DNA from: Rhizoctonia solani | Taxonomy: Eukaryota; Basidiomycota; Agaricomycetes; Cantharellales; Ceratobasidiaceae | Length of the DNA: 64,000 nucleotides | Reading direction: 5' to 3' | NCBI RefSeq assembly: GCF_016906535.1 | Contig: NC_057377.1 | Coordinates: forward strand, 1,736,001 to 1,800,000 | Shown: positions 9,106 to 20,655 of the stretch, one piece after another | How positions within the stretch are numbered: the first letter of the stretch is position 1 | Layout of the letters: each line of letters begins with the position of its first letter | Notes under the pieces: generated by a model | What the model was told of the DNA's origin: nothing | Databases searched by the model: none | Seen by the model: only the letters and a program-made list of their open reading frames with translations | Made by a program: the position numbers and the translations under genes

Positions 9106-12100
9106 CTGCCCCCCCTCTAAGGGCCTTGGCAGCGCCGAGGACCTTCTTTTTCATTTCTTTTTCGAAATTTTTTAGGATTTTTTCGGCGTTCTTGAGGTTT
9201 TCCCTTGGTTCCCAAGTGTTCTCCTCTGATCCATAGCCCTTCCATTTTACCCTGAAGAACCATTTCCCGTCCCTTTCTTCCATGTCCGTGATCCCTTCGA
9301 CCTTGTATTCTTCCTCTCCATCCACGGTGACCGGTGGAGGGCAATTTTCAAAGGCGCGTCTGTCATCTCTCTTGACTTTTGACAGGAGTCCTACGTAGAA
9401 TACGTTGTGGATGCGCATGGTTGGAGGTAGTTTGAGTTGGTAAGCGCGGTCAGAGATTTTTTGGGTAACCTTGAATGGCCCTAAGCGTTGTTCCGTTAGC
9501 TTTGGGCTCAGGGTCTTGAGGTTTACGTTCTTGGCATCAAGCCATGCTTCTTCTCCAACTTTGAATTCTACTGGGGCTCCGTATTCTCCGTCTACCATTT
9601 GCTGCTTGGATTGTTGTAAAGCAGATTCCACTTCCTTCCATTGTGCCTCCATTGTTTCAGCTAGGTCATCTGCTTCTGGTACGTTGGTAGGGACGTTGGA
9701 TGGTGTCAAATTAGGTTCCCACCCGTATAGGGCTTTGAATGGCGTTTTTCCCGTGCTACTGTGGACTGCGTTGTTGTAGGCAAATTCGGCCATAGGTAAC
9801 CATTTAGTCCAGTCCCGTTGGTTAACCCCTGAGTAAGCCCTGAGGAAATGCTTGATGGATGGGTTTACTTGTTCCGTCTGACCATTGCTCTGGGGGTGAT
9901 AGGCGGAGGAGAAATGAGGGTCAATGCCTAATCGCTTGTACAGGGCCCGTAAGAACTTGTTATTGAAAACCCTGCCTCTGTCCAATATGGTCTTTTCCGG
10001 CATCCCATGGCGCTTCCATACATGTTCCAAGAACAACTCCGCAAGTTCAGGTGCCTTGAGTTTTTTGGAGCATTTAACAAAGATGCCATACTTGGTGAAG
10101 CTGTCCACTATGACTAGGATGGAGTCACTGCTTCCGTCCTTTGGTAAGTCTACAATCATGTCATAGGAGACGTGTTGCCATGGCCTGGATGGGCGTTTGA
10201 GTGGCTGTGGGGGGATGGAAGCGTACTTTGGTTTTTGGATTTGTTGGCAAGTCTCACAGGAATCCACGTGCCAGTATGTATCTGCTTGGATGCCTGGCCA
10301 ATAGTAGTTGCGTGAAACTAGTTCTAGAGTACGCTGCCTGCCAGGGTGTCCTGCCAGGGGACTATCGTGGAATATCCGTAGTAAATCCGTCCTTAGAGAG
10401 CCCACATCAGGGACCACAATACGTCCTTGATAGAACAATAGGCCTGCCTCCATTTTGTAATCCTTAAATGCGCGTTTGATAGAAGGTGGGGCTTTGGACT
10501 CGTTTTGTAGGAACTGTAGGATTTCTTCCAAAGACTTGTCCTGATCGAGTGACAATTCAATCTGGCGTTGTAATTCCTTCTCTGGCGTGACTAAGGCTAC
10601 GTTGGCAAATATGGATTCTGGAAGCATGGTTTGGTCAGCGGGTGGGATATTGGCGTGATCAGAACGGCGTGAAAGGGCATTGGGTTTTCCTGACTGCTTT
10701 CCAGGGCGGTAAACAATTTGGAAGTTGTAGCCTGCTAACAGTAGGTGCCATCTAGCGTGCCGACGGTTAAACGTCCGGGACTCCTTCCAATACTCCAAGT
10801 TGCGGTGATCAGTGAACACAGTGACAGGATGAACGGTTCCTTCCAAGAAGATACGCCAATACTCAAAGGAGCGGATGATAGCTAACAGCTCCTTGTCATG
10901 GGTGTCATAGTTCTGTTTGGCGCCCTTGAATGACTCAGATAGAAAACCTAGTGGGTGAAGGCGGCCGTCTTCCTGGCGTTGGCTGAGTATGGAGCCTAGT
11001 GCTGCCCCTGAGGCGTCTGTTTCTAGGAAGTAGGGCTTGGACGGGTCTGCATGACATAGTATGGGTGCGTTGGTAATAGCGTCCTTTAACCCCTGGAAGG
11101 CCTCTTGTTCTTTGATGTCCCATTTCCAAGGAGTGTCCTTTTTGACTAGGTTGTGTAGCGGCCTAGCCATGTGACTAAAGTTGGCAACAAAGCAACGGAG
11201 GAAATTGGCGAATCCCAGAAATGATTGGACTTCTTTGACCTTAGTGGGTACCGGCCATTCTTGTACCGCCTGGATTTTGAGCTTATCCAGACTAAAACCC
11301 TTATCGGAGACAATAATCCCTAGGTATTCAACAGAGGTGACGTGAAAGGTGCATTTTGATGCCTTGCAGAATAACTGGTTATCCATTAACCACTTTAGGA
11401 CTTCATGAACATGCTTTGTATGGGATGCGTCATCCTTAGAGTAAATTAGGATGTCATCAAGGTAGATGATGACGCATACGTCCAGTAAGTCTTTGAATAG
11501 TTCATTCATGAAGTGCTGGAAAGCGGCAGGGGCATTTGTTAGGCCAAAGGTCATGACCAGGGACTCATAGAGGCCATACTTGGTTCGGAACGCGGTTTTC
11601 CATTCGTCACCTTTAACACGGACATTGTTGTAACCCCATCTTAGATCTAACTTGGTGAAGACCTTGGCACCACAGAGCTGGGCCATGAGGTTGTCAGGAC
11701 GGGGTAATGGGTACACGTTCTTCTTGGTCCGGTTATTGAGGCGGCGGTAGTCTACAACCAAACAACGGGAACCATCCTTTTTGGGTACAAACATAACGGG
11801 GGAGCTAATGGATGACTTGCTGGGGCGGATTTTCCCAGCTCTGAGTTCGTCCCTGAGCCAGTCCTTGAGTGTGGCGGACTTGGCGTCAGTCATGCTATAC
11901 AAAGGAGAGTTCAATGGGCCCTCTTTGGTAAGTTCTATCCCAATGTCATAGTGCCTGTGAGGTGGGAGCTTATTGAATTCCTCCTCTCCAAATACTTTAG
12001 CGTATTGATGGTACTTGGGGGGTACTCCTTCAAGGGGGTTCTTGTCTGCTTCTTCCTCCTCGGCAATAGCTGCGTGTTCCGGTGGTGTGTGGGGGAATGA

Positions 12101-12538
12101 GAGGGTGCGGGAATTCCAATTGATCTTGGGGTTATGGGCCTCCAGCCATTTGATTCCTAAGATGGCGGCGTGTGATCCGGTGTTGCAAATCAGGAAGGTC
12201 TCGGTCATGCATTTGCCATCAAATAGGAAGGTTAGGTGGGCCTTTTTCCAAATTTTTCCAGCCTGGGGGCTCGACCCATTGAGCATAGTTACGGTACGTG
12301 GTTGGGGAAGGTCTATAAGGGGTAGGCGGAGTAGTTCCGCGGTTCAAGGGTGAAGGAATGATGAGGTAGCGCCTGAATCTATCAGGACTTCTATGGTTTC
12401 CGCTTGCTTCTCTGGTCTGACTGGAATTGTGAAGAGGGGTTTATTTCTATACGACTGCAATATATTACAAAATTCCAAAACAGCACCAGAGTCCTTGGGG
12501 TCCTTACGCGCAGCAGCAGGTACCCTTACTCTTTTCCC
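9098..12538 (-). pseudogene. pol of B3: protease, RT, RNase H, integrase, chromodomain (one TGA)
   Basis: The pol frame is entered by -1 slippage at GGGAAAA (12532-12538) and runs to TAG at 9098. Order: protease with LIDSGAT; a TGA at 12344-12346 (in the HP-stop-T context where relatives have Arg); RT with [14 protein letters not shown] and the catalytic YLDD; RNase H with TDASG, DKELLAI and FTDHRN; integrase with an HHCC finger (HDSP, GHPG, CETC) and D-D-E residues (YDMIVDLP, DRGRVF, QTEQVN); then a C-terminal chromodomain (VKWKGYG, NTWEP). From 12286 down, 1062 codons are open. One codon is missing from the VKEGDEW motif. Apart from the TGA it would be close to functional. Confidence 0.92.
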
Positions 12539-13878
12539 AATTGGTACTCAGAGTCTTTGCCAATCTTGGCCGTTTCTTTAGCTTTCCCTTTATCCTTGAT
12601 AGGGGTAGCCTTCCAGCCTGTGCGGCATTCCGCAAACTTGTGGCCCATTTTGCCGCATTTGATGCAGGCGCCAGCGGCGCGGCGGCGATTTTGTTCCTCT
12701 TCCGACACAAAGTTTGGATTGTCGGAGAGCTTCTTAGAACCAGTGCTTGACTGGCTGGTACTTGTCCCCCTTGCGGGGTTAGATGGTCTGCTAGTCTTAC
12801 TATCCTTTGGCGGATGGCTAGCACGCTCCTCACGGAGGGCATTATCAATGACAAGTGCTGCGTTTTGCAGCTCTAGAAGGGTGCGGGGGCAATGTTTGCG
12901 GGTTGCAATTTGGCGGCTGACCTCCCAATGGAGGCCGCGGGCAAACTGGCCTTGAAGGGCTGCGTCGTTCCAGTCCAGTTCCATTGCCAAGGTCCTGAAC
13001 TTTGTGATATAGTCCGCGCATGTGCCGGACTGAGTGAGGGTGGTGATCTTCCGCTTGGCGGCCCTTGTGGCGTCAGGGTCACCAAATGCTGCCAAGAACT
13101 CCATTTTGAATCCCTCGACCGTTTGAATGATTGCTCAGTGTGACCCAAGCTGGTCGAGGTGGGGGTGGGCCCAGGCTCCTGCGGAATCCTTCATGTTCAT
13201 TAGGAGGAAGGATAGGACCTCTTGGTCCGTAGGAAACATGCGCAAGTTTAGCCGGGTCCATGCCAGCATCCTTGTGAGCCATTGTTTGGCTTCACTCCCA
13301 ATCTTGCCTGTATAGGCATCTGGGTGGTCTACTTTGACCGGGTTAGGATAGGAGGGGACTGGAGCCGGTGGAGGAGGGGCAGGTGCTCCAATGGGGGATT
13401 GGAGACATGGAGATAAAGGGGGAGATGGGACTTGCGGGGGCACTGCTCGGACCGGAGTGGGTTGGGCAAAGGTGGGGAGCCCCTTGGACGGTTCAGGCCA
13501 GAAGGAGACCCAACTAGTCAATCCAATAGGGTTGGCTTTTGGTAAGGGGCGTGGCGTTGCTTCCACGGCCAGGGGCTTGGTGTCTTCTGGGGTCCGTGGC
13601 CCGTGGAGTTGGAGGCTTCTAAGCCCACCCTTGACAGTATTGACGGCTTGAGAGATGTTCTCAAGGTTGGTGCGGGTCTCAACCCCTGCTTCTTGGACTT
13701 CTTCCACCTTTTGTTTGAGGCTCTTGATTTGACCAAGGAGGCCAAGGAGGAGTCTTGTGATTCGCTCAAGGGATACTTCCCCAAGTTCGACATAGGGGGT
13801 TGCCGGAAGGTGGGGTCCCAGCTCCCCTTGATTGATTGGGGAGCGGGTTCGAGAGGCTGGCCGGGAATGGGTTGCCAT
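12526..13878 (-). pseudogene. gag of B3 (one in-frame TGA)
   Basis: ATG at 13878 (MATHSRP), 451 codons to TAA at 12526-12528. Regions in order: a Ser/Pro/Arg-rich N-terminus, a heptad-like helical stretch (LLGLLGQIKSLKQKVEE) suggesting a coiled coil, a Pro-rich linker, a Ty3 capsid domain (AKQWLTRMLAW to FARGLHWEV), and a CCHC knuckle CIKCGKMGHKFAEC. A TGA at 13135-13137 in the capsid replaces the Arg that B4 and B6 have (HRA), a CGA-to-TGA change. The frame ends three codons after the slippery heptamer. Confidence 0.9.
12532..12538 (-). promoter_or_regulatory. -1 frameshift heptamer of B3
   Basis: GGGAAAA read in the gag frame as G GGA AAA, followed by GAG TAA. The pol frame is the -1 frame from here. 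Confidence 0.75.
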
Positions 13879-14363
13879 GGTATGTGTTGGCGGATAGGAG
13901 CGGCCAGCGTGGGAAGATGCCCGGGACAAGGAGCAAGTGGGGGTGCGCAAGGTAATGATGGGCAAGTGAGGGGGAGTGAGGGCTGTGTAGCCAGGGGTGC
14001 CTATATCAGGACTTATGAGTGCTTTACTACTTGAACGCTAAACCTTTGTCTCAGCCAACCTAGCGTTGGACAGTCCTTTCAACCAATCAACAGCCGTAGG
14101 CGGGCGTGATGTGGAGCAGGGTTTCTGCAAGCGGGTGGATCAACTGTCTAAGGTCGCAGGTAGAGGGTGCAGCGACCTGGGGTATGTGGGCAATAGGAGT
14201 ATTCAGCCTTATAGCAATTTCCTACTACGTGGGGGTGGGGGAATTTTGATTATTCTTTCCCGCAAGGTAGCCCCGATCACGTGATTTTGGTTGTGCTAGT
14301 ACTGGTACTCTTCTTGGTGGTTGGGACTTAGTGGTGGTGTACAGAACGGTTTGCAACCGACGT
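13879..14363 (-). other. Leader of B3
   Basis: Between the primer-binding site and gag. It contains AACGCTA (14034-14040) and TAGCGTT (14061-14067), a 7-bp stem conserved in other A and B leaders. No ORF is supported. Confidence 0.6.
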
Positions 14364-14379
14364 AAGGTCGATTACCTAG
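14364..14379 (-). promoter_or_regulatory. Primer-binding site of B3 (self-priming type, CpG retained)
   Basis: Minus-strand CTAGGTAATCGACCTT adjacent to the 5' LTR. It keeps the central CG that other copies have lost. Its partner in the 5' LTR is at 14637-14649. Confidence 0.7.
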
Positions 14380-14972
14380 TGTCCTAGACGTCTGTTAGGG
14401 CGTCGAGGGGGGTGGCGCTTGTGGCCGCAACATACAATGAGAAGGTTGCTTAAGGCAACGACAAACCTATCTACGGCAACGAGCAGCTATCCTACAACGA
14501 CAAGACCGCGTAAGGCGGTGACAAGCTATCTAAGTACAACAACAAGACCGCTTAAGGCGGTGTAGACTATCTAAGTAATTAAACTAAGTATTTACTGGGC
14601 TGTAGGGCCCTTGTACACTGAGTAGGATGCGACAAGAGGTAATCAACCTGGGTGTTACCATGGTTGGTTGGCCTCCTTATATATTCTATAGTAGTGCTAA
14701 TTACAAATACATTATATCCAATACCATAACCAATAGGAACCCCGCTCTGCAGTTGGCCTTACTCATGCATACGTGTCACTGATGTGTCGTAATGATGTCA
14801 TCAGGTGGAGGTGGCTACGTATGCTGAGGTAAGCGTGAATGGGGACGTGGCTTGGCGCTTAGCGTATGATATAAGCGCCGAGGTCACGTGATCAAAAATG
14901 TTGTCCGTTTCCCTTTGTTTAAATTCGAGAAAGTGGGAATAAATTCCCTGGTATTGACTGTGTCTACAACAC
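14380..14972 (-). repeat. 5' LTR of B3
   Basis: 593 bp, ending with CAACA before the CCAAT duplication. TATA element read on the minus strand near 14680-14690; self-priming segment at 14637-14649. Confidence 0.92.
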
Positions 14973-14977
14973 CAATC

Positions 14978-15220
14978 CACCCGCTTGCAGAAGCACTGCC
15001 CCGCATCACGCCCAACCACAGCAGTTGATCAGGGTAAGAACTGTCCAACACTAGGCTGGTTGAGGCAAGGGTTTAGCATACACATACAATAAAGCGCTCA
15101 TAAGTCCTGATATAGGCACATACTAGTCCCCACACACCTTTCACCCTTACCTCCTGCACTCCCCGTTGTTCTTCCTCCTGGGCATCCACCCACGCTGGCC
15201 GGTCATACCCCACACATCCA
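14978..15220 (+). other. Leader of B2, second part
   Basis: Resumes after B3. It carries the decayed leader stem (AACACTA ... TAGCATA around 15038-15080), with both arms altered at former CpG sites. Gag ATG follows at 15221. Confidence 0.6.
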
Positions 15221-16576
15221 ATGGCAACCCGCTCCTGGCCACCCTCTTGAGCCCGTTCCCCTGTCAATCAAGGACAGCTGGAACCCCTCTTTCCGCCAGC
15301 CTCCCCTGAGCTCCGCAAAGTATCTCTCAAGCGGGTCATCCGCCTCCTCTGGGGACTCCAATCCCAAGTTGACTGCATCAAGCGGACCCTCTCAGAACAA
15401 GCCAAAATTAGCCAAGAGGTTCAGACCAACGTCAAGAACATCTTGCAAACGGTCAATACTGTCAAGGATGGGCTTGCCCAACTCCAGCACTCCCGGGGCC
15501 CCCACACCCCAGAAGAACAAAAACCTCCTGCGGTTGAGGAAACTCCCAGGGCCGCGCCCAAAGCCAAGCCTATTGGCAAGGCTCAACCATTCCTTGGGGC
15601 CCCAGCCCCTATCATCTCCACAGGGGCTCCCAGGCGCGACCCCCTCTCATTATTCAACCCATACCCTTCCTCCTCCTTCCCTTTGGGACCAGCTCCAGCC
15701 CCCCAAGGACCTCCACCAGCACCTATTGTCACCTTGGCGCAGCCTCCAGTCCCCTCCACTGTAAAGGTGGACCACCCAGATGCCTTCAAAGGCAAAATAG
15801 GGTCAGAGGCCAAACAATGGCTAACACATATGTTGGCCTGGGTTTGCCTCAACCAGAGGCAGTTCCCCTTGGACCTGGAGGTCCTCAGCTTCCTTCTCAT
15901 GAACATGGAGGAAGCGGCAGGGGCCTGGGCCCACCCCCACCTGGACCAATTAGGGTCCCATTGCGCACTCATCCAGACCGTGGATGAGTTCAAAATTGAA
16001 TTCCTGGCTGCTTTTGGCGACCCAGATGCAACCAGAGCAGCAGAGTGGAAAATCACTTCCCTCACTCAGACCAGCACTTGTGCCAAATATATCACCAAGT
16101 TCCGCACACTGCAAATGGAACTCAACTGGAATGACGCTGCACTTTGCGGTCAGTTTGCGCAAGGACTTCACTGGGAGGTCTGAAGACAGATTGCCACAAG
16201 GGAAAGGCAACCACACACACTGAGGGAGCTGCAAGATGCTGCCCTCATTATTGACAACGCCCTCCGTGAGGAACGCGCTAGCCACCCGCAACAGGGTAAT
16301 AAGTCTAGCAAAACCACCACAACCCCCAACCAGGGGGCAAGTACCAGCCAACAGGCCACCAAAACCGGTCCCCTCTCTTCCAACCCCAACTACGTCTTGG
16401 AAGAGGAACGCAACCGCCGCCCTGCAGAAGGACTCTGTGTCAAATGCGGTAAACCAGGGCATAAATTTGCCGAGTGCCGGACCGGATGGAAGGCTACCCC
16501 AAAAGAGGATAAGGGGAAAGCCAAAGAAGCCGCCAAGATTGGCAAAGACTCCAAGTACCAATTGGGAAAAGAGTAA
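15221..16576 (+). pseudogene. gag of B2 (two in-frame TGA codons)
   Basis: ATG 15221 (MATRSWPPS), 452 codons including the TAA at 16574. TGA codons at 15248-15250 (codon 10) and 16181-16183. Regions match B3 gag: helical segment near 15320-15450, Pro-rich linker, capsid (AKQWLTHMLAW, LHWEV), CCHC knuckle CVKCGKPGHKFAEC near 16435. No frameshifts. Both stops fit CGA to TGA. The slippery heptamer is at 16564-16570. Confidence 0.9.
16564..16570 (+). promoter_or_regulatory. -1 frameshift heptamer of B2
   Basis: TTG GGA AAA GAG TAA in the gag frame; slipping back one base gives GGG AAA AGA and enters pol. Confidence 0.75.
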
Positions 16577-19001
16577 GGGTACCTGCTGCCGCGCGCAAGG
16601 ACCCCAAGGACTCTGGTTATGTTTTGGAATTATGTAATATATCTACTGCACATAGAAATCAACCCTTGTTCACTATTCCAATCAAACCAGAGAAAAAAGC
16701 GGAATCACTAGAAGTCCTGATTGACTCAGGCGCCACCTCCTCATTCATGCACCCTCAAACCGCGGAATCACTCTGCCTTCCACTCATTGACCTCCCTTCA
16801 CCCCGCACTGTTACCATGCTTGATGGGTTGAGCCCCCAGGCTGGCAAAATCTGGAAAAAGGCAGTCCTAACCTTCTCCCTTGACGGCAAACAAATGACTG
16901 AGACCTTCCTCATATGTAATACAGGGTCTCACACCGCTATCTTGGGATTAAAATGGTTGGATGCCCACAATCCGGAAATCAATTGGAACATGCGTACCCT
17001 TACCTTACCTCACATTCCCCTGGAACACGTGGCCATAGCCAAGGAAGAAGAAGCTGATCAGAACCCCCTCAAAGGAGTACCCTCTGAATACCACCAATAC
17101 GCCAAGGTGTTTGGAGAAGAAGAATTCAACAAGCTTCCCCCTCATAGGCATTACAATATTGGGATTGAACTCACCAAAGAAGGCCCCCTCAACTCTCCTC
17201 TTTACAGTATGACAGATGCCAAATCTGCCACACTTAAGGACTGGCTCAGGGACAAGTTGAAAGCTGGGAAAATTTGCCCTAGCAAATCTTCAATTAGTTC
17301 TCCCATCATGTTTGTTCCAAAAAAGGATGGTTCCCGCCAATTGGTCATTGACTACCGTTGCCTCAACAACCGGACAAAAAAGAATGTATATCCACTACCC
17401 TGTCCAGATGACCTCATGGCCCAGCTCCATGGCGCCAAGGTCTTCACTAAACTAGATCTAAGATGGGGTTACAACAATGTCTGAGTTAAGGAAGGTGACG
17501 AATGGAAAACCACGTTCCGTACCAAATATGGCCTTTACAAATCCCTGGTAATGACTTTTGGCTTGACAAATGCGCCCGCCTTGTTCCAACACTTCATGAA
17601 CAAACTATTCAAGGATCTTCTAGATGTATGCGTCATCATTTACCTCGACAACATCTTGATCTATTCCAAAAATGAAGCGGACCATACCCAGCACGTTCAC
17701 AAGGTCCTAAGGCGGCTAATGGATAACCAATTATTCTGTAAAGCATCCAAGTGTACCTTCCACGTCACATCTGTGGAATACCTAGGGATTATTGTTTTGG
17801 ACAAAGGTTTTAGTTTGGATAAGCTCAAAATCCAAGCAGTCCAGGAATGGCCAGTACCAACTAAGGTCAAGGAAGTCCAATCTTTCTTAGGGTTTGCCAA
17901 TTTCCTACAACAGTTTGTTGCCAACTTCAGTCACATAGCCAGGCCACTACATAACCTGGTCAAGAAAGACACGCTGTGGAAATGGGACGTCAAGGAACAG
18001 GAAGCTTTCCAGGAACTAAAGAACGCCATCACCAATGCTCCAGTCCTCTGTCACGCCAACCCATCCAAACCTTACTTCTTGGAAACAGACGCCTCCGGCG
18101 CAGCCTTGGGTTCCATACTTAGTCAACAACAAGAAGATGGCCGCCTGCACCCATCAGGGTTCCTATCCAAATCATTCAAGGGAGCCAAACAGAATTACAA
18201 CACGCACAACAAGGAGCTCCTAGCTATTATCCGCTCCCTTGAGTACTGGCGTACCTTCCTGGAAGGAACTCTACACCCAATCACTGTGTTCACAGACCAC
18301 CGCAACCTGGAGTACTGGAAAGAATCCCGCACATTCAACCGTTGCCACGCACGATGGCACCTCCTATTAGCAGGATATAACTTCCAGATTGTCTATTGTC
18401 CAGGAAAACAGTCGGGAAAACCAGACGCTCTCTCACGCCGCTCAGATCATGCCAATATTCCACCCTCCAACCAGACCATGCTCCCTGAACTTGTATTTGC
18501 TAACGCAGCCTTAGTAACCCCCAAGAAGGAGCTCCAATGTCAAATTGAGGCCGCCCTTGATCAGGACAAATCATTGGAGGAAATATTACAATTCCTCCAG
18601 AATGAGTCCAAGGCACCTCCATCCATTAAGCGCGCCTTCAAGGATTACCAAATGGAGGCAGGGCTCCTCTTCTACCAAGGACAAATCATAGTCCCTGATG
18701 TTGGAACACTAAGAACAGACTTACTCCACATCTTCCACAACAGCCCCTTGGCGGGACACCCAGGAAGACAACAAACCTTAGAGTTGGTATCAAGGGATTA
18801 CTACTGGCCCGGGATCTGTGCCAACACATACTGGCACGTGGACTCCTGTGAAACATGTCAACAGATAAGGAAGCCTAAATACGCATCAATACCGCCCCAC
18901 CCCCTTGAGCTTCCTAGCAGACCATGGCAACACGTATCCTACAACATGATAGTGGATCTGCCCAGGGATGGAAATTTTGACTCAATCTTGGTCATTGTTG
19001 A
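16564..19001 (+). pseudogene. pol of B2, segment 1: protease, RT, RNase H, start of integrase
   Basis: Entered by -1 slippage. Protease DSGATSSF at about 16725; RT with PKKDGS and [11 protein letters not shown] at 17482-17484 (NNV-stop-VKEG, Arg in B3); YxDD box reads YLDN (about 17641), so the RT is inactive; RNase H with TDASG and FTDHRN intact but NKELLAI in place of DKELLAI; HHCC finger; the first integrase Asp reads YNMIVDL (Asn). Split at 19001 by A2 in the ILVIVD motif and resumed at 30365. Confidence 0.9.
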
Positions 19002-19155
19002 TGTTATAACCTCCTTACATATACCATCAGAATCGGACGAATTTTCTATTATTTGTAGTATTTTTTACGGACTTGATATCTTATGTTTTTCGATCACGTG
19101 ATCTCGGCGCTTATTATGCCGAGATGCCGCGCCAAGATGCCGTGCCAAGGGCGCT
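19002..19155 (+). repeat. Truncated 5' LTR of A2
   Basis: TGTTATAACC... as far as GGGCGCT, then gag sequence. It keeps the CACGTG block (about 19095) but not the TATA box or primer region. The junction has a short shared AGGAGAA-like sequence, suggesting microhomology deletion. Confidence 0.85.
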
Positions 19156-20084
19156 GAGGAGAAACCCTCACTCCAGGCACGGTTAGGCCTGGGCTCAAGG
19201 CCCCTTTCAGGCCATCAAGAGGAACAGGGTTTGATTCAGAGGAAGAAGAGGAGCCCAGACGCCCCAAAAAGGAGCCTCGCAGCACGCCTAGGAGCCTCAG
19301 CTCCCTCACCCCCTTTGACACAGGATCCAGCGTAAAGCACCCCAAGATGGACCTCCCAGATCCCTACAAAGGAGAAGTCAGGGGCCAAAAAGCCACTCAA
19401 TGGCTGGATAGGATGATGCTCTGGGTAGCCCTCCATCGTGATCAATTCAACAAGGAGGAACAAATGGTTGTGTGGATCCTATACCACATGACTGACAAAG
19501 CTGCCAACTGGGCACTCCCCATCATTGGGACGATCATCAAGGGCGAGGGAAATCCCCCTACCACCATAATGGCCTTAATGGCCAAATTCAAGGAAGCCTT
19601 TGCGGATCCCGATGCCAAGAGGGCAGCCGCCAGAAAGATTGCCGCGCTAACTCAGACCACAACCACGGCTGAGTACGTCACGGAATTCCGCAATCTCATG
19701 GCGGAGCTAGACTGGAACAAGGAGGCCTATATCGCGCAGTTCACGCGGGGTCTCCACTGGAAGGTCAAGGAACTGCTGTCTACCAAAGATAGCATCCCTG
19801 ACAATCTCAAAGCCATCTTTGCAGCGGCAATTAAAATTGACAACATCCGCCGCAAAAATGAGGAAAACCGGCCAAAGAAGGTTCCTGCCAAGTCCCCGGC
19901 CACTACGGCCACCACTTCCACTACCACCACTAGGGTCCGCCTATCCAAGGACCCCAACTACGTCACTCCAGAAGAAAGGGACAGCCGCCGCGCCTCGGGC
20001 CTCTGTGTCAAATGCGGCCAAAAGGGGCATGGAATCAAGCAATGTCCCAACGGCTGGAAAGCCACAATCAAGGAGGTTGCCAAA
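19156..20084 (+). pseudogene. gag of A2, 5'-truncated
   Basis: The frame begins within the Pro/Thr-rich linker (TPGTVRPGL) and continues through an acidic EEEEE stretch, the capsid domain (MDLPDPYKG at 19347, ATQWLDRM, ILYHMTDKA, FTRGLHWKV) and the CCHC knuckle [14 protein letters not shown] (about 20009-20050). Open throughout. The last codons lie beyond A3 at 26347-26379, ending in TGA. Confidence 0.88.
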
Positions 20085-20644
20085 TGTTGTACACCACTGT
20101 AATGTGGGTACTCGCTAGTGGCAGGCGCTTAAGGCCGTAACTAATACAACACTGCTTATCTAATCTACTGTATCTAAGGCTATACTACCAACTGCGTAAG
20201 GCAGCGTTCTACTATCTAATGACAAAGGGGGCTTAGCCCAGGAGGTGTGGTGAGTGTAATAAGCGGGGTTAACTTCTGAACTACTGGGGGCCGGCTACTT
20301 AGCTGGCTGGGGATGTTCCTCCTCAATGGTATGAGACAAGGTAAAATTGACTTGGTGGTTCCAAGCAATTTCCCTGCTGTATATATAGACAGAGGCACAC
20401 TATTTACATGGTCTGTGCGCGTGTGAAAAGAAGTACACATAACAAATGAGAAGTGTGCTGCAGGCTGCGCAGAAGCGTGGATTTCTCCTAAGCGCCCTTG
20501 GCACGGCATCTCGGCGCGGCATCTCGGCATAATAAGCGCCGAGATCACGTGATCGAAAAACATGAGATATCAAGTCCGTAAAAAATACTAAAAATAATAG
20601 AAAATTCGTCCGATTCTGATGGTGTATGTAAGGAGGTTGTAACA
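20085..20644 (-). repeat. 3' LTR of A3
   Basis: 560 bp family A LTR. A C-rich tract follows at 20647-20655, the polypurine tract when read on the minus strand. Confidence 0.93.
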
Positions 20645-20655
20645 TTGCCCCCCCC

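Larger units (their letters stand above)
8514..14972 (-). mobile_element. B3: full-length family B Ty3 chromovirus nested in B2
   Basis: LTRs at 8514-9105 (3') and 14380-14972 (5'), target duplication CCAAT (8509-8513, 14973-14977), total 6459 bp. Gag and pol are both present on the minus strand, each with a single premature TGA. RT (YLDD), RNase H and integrase acidic residues are intact, making its pol sequence the best-preserved B pol in the window. Confidence 0.95.
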
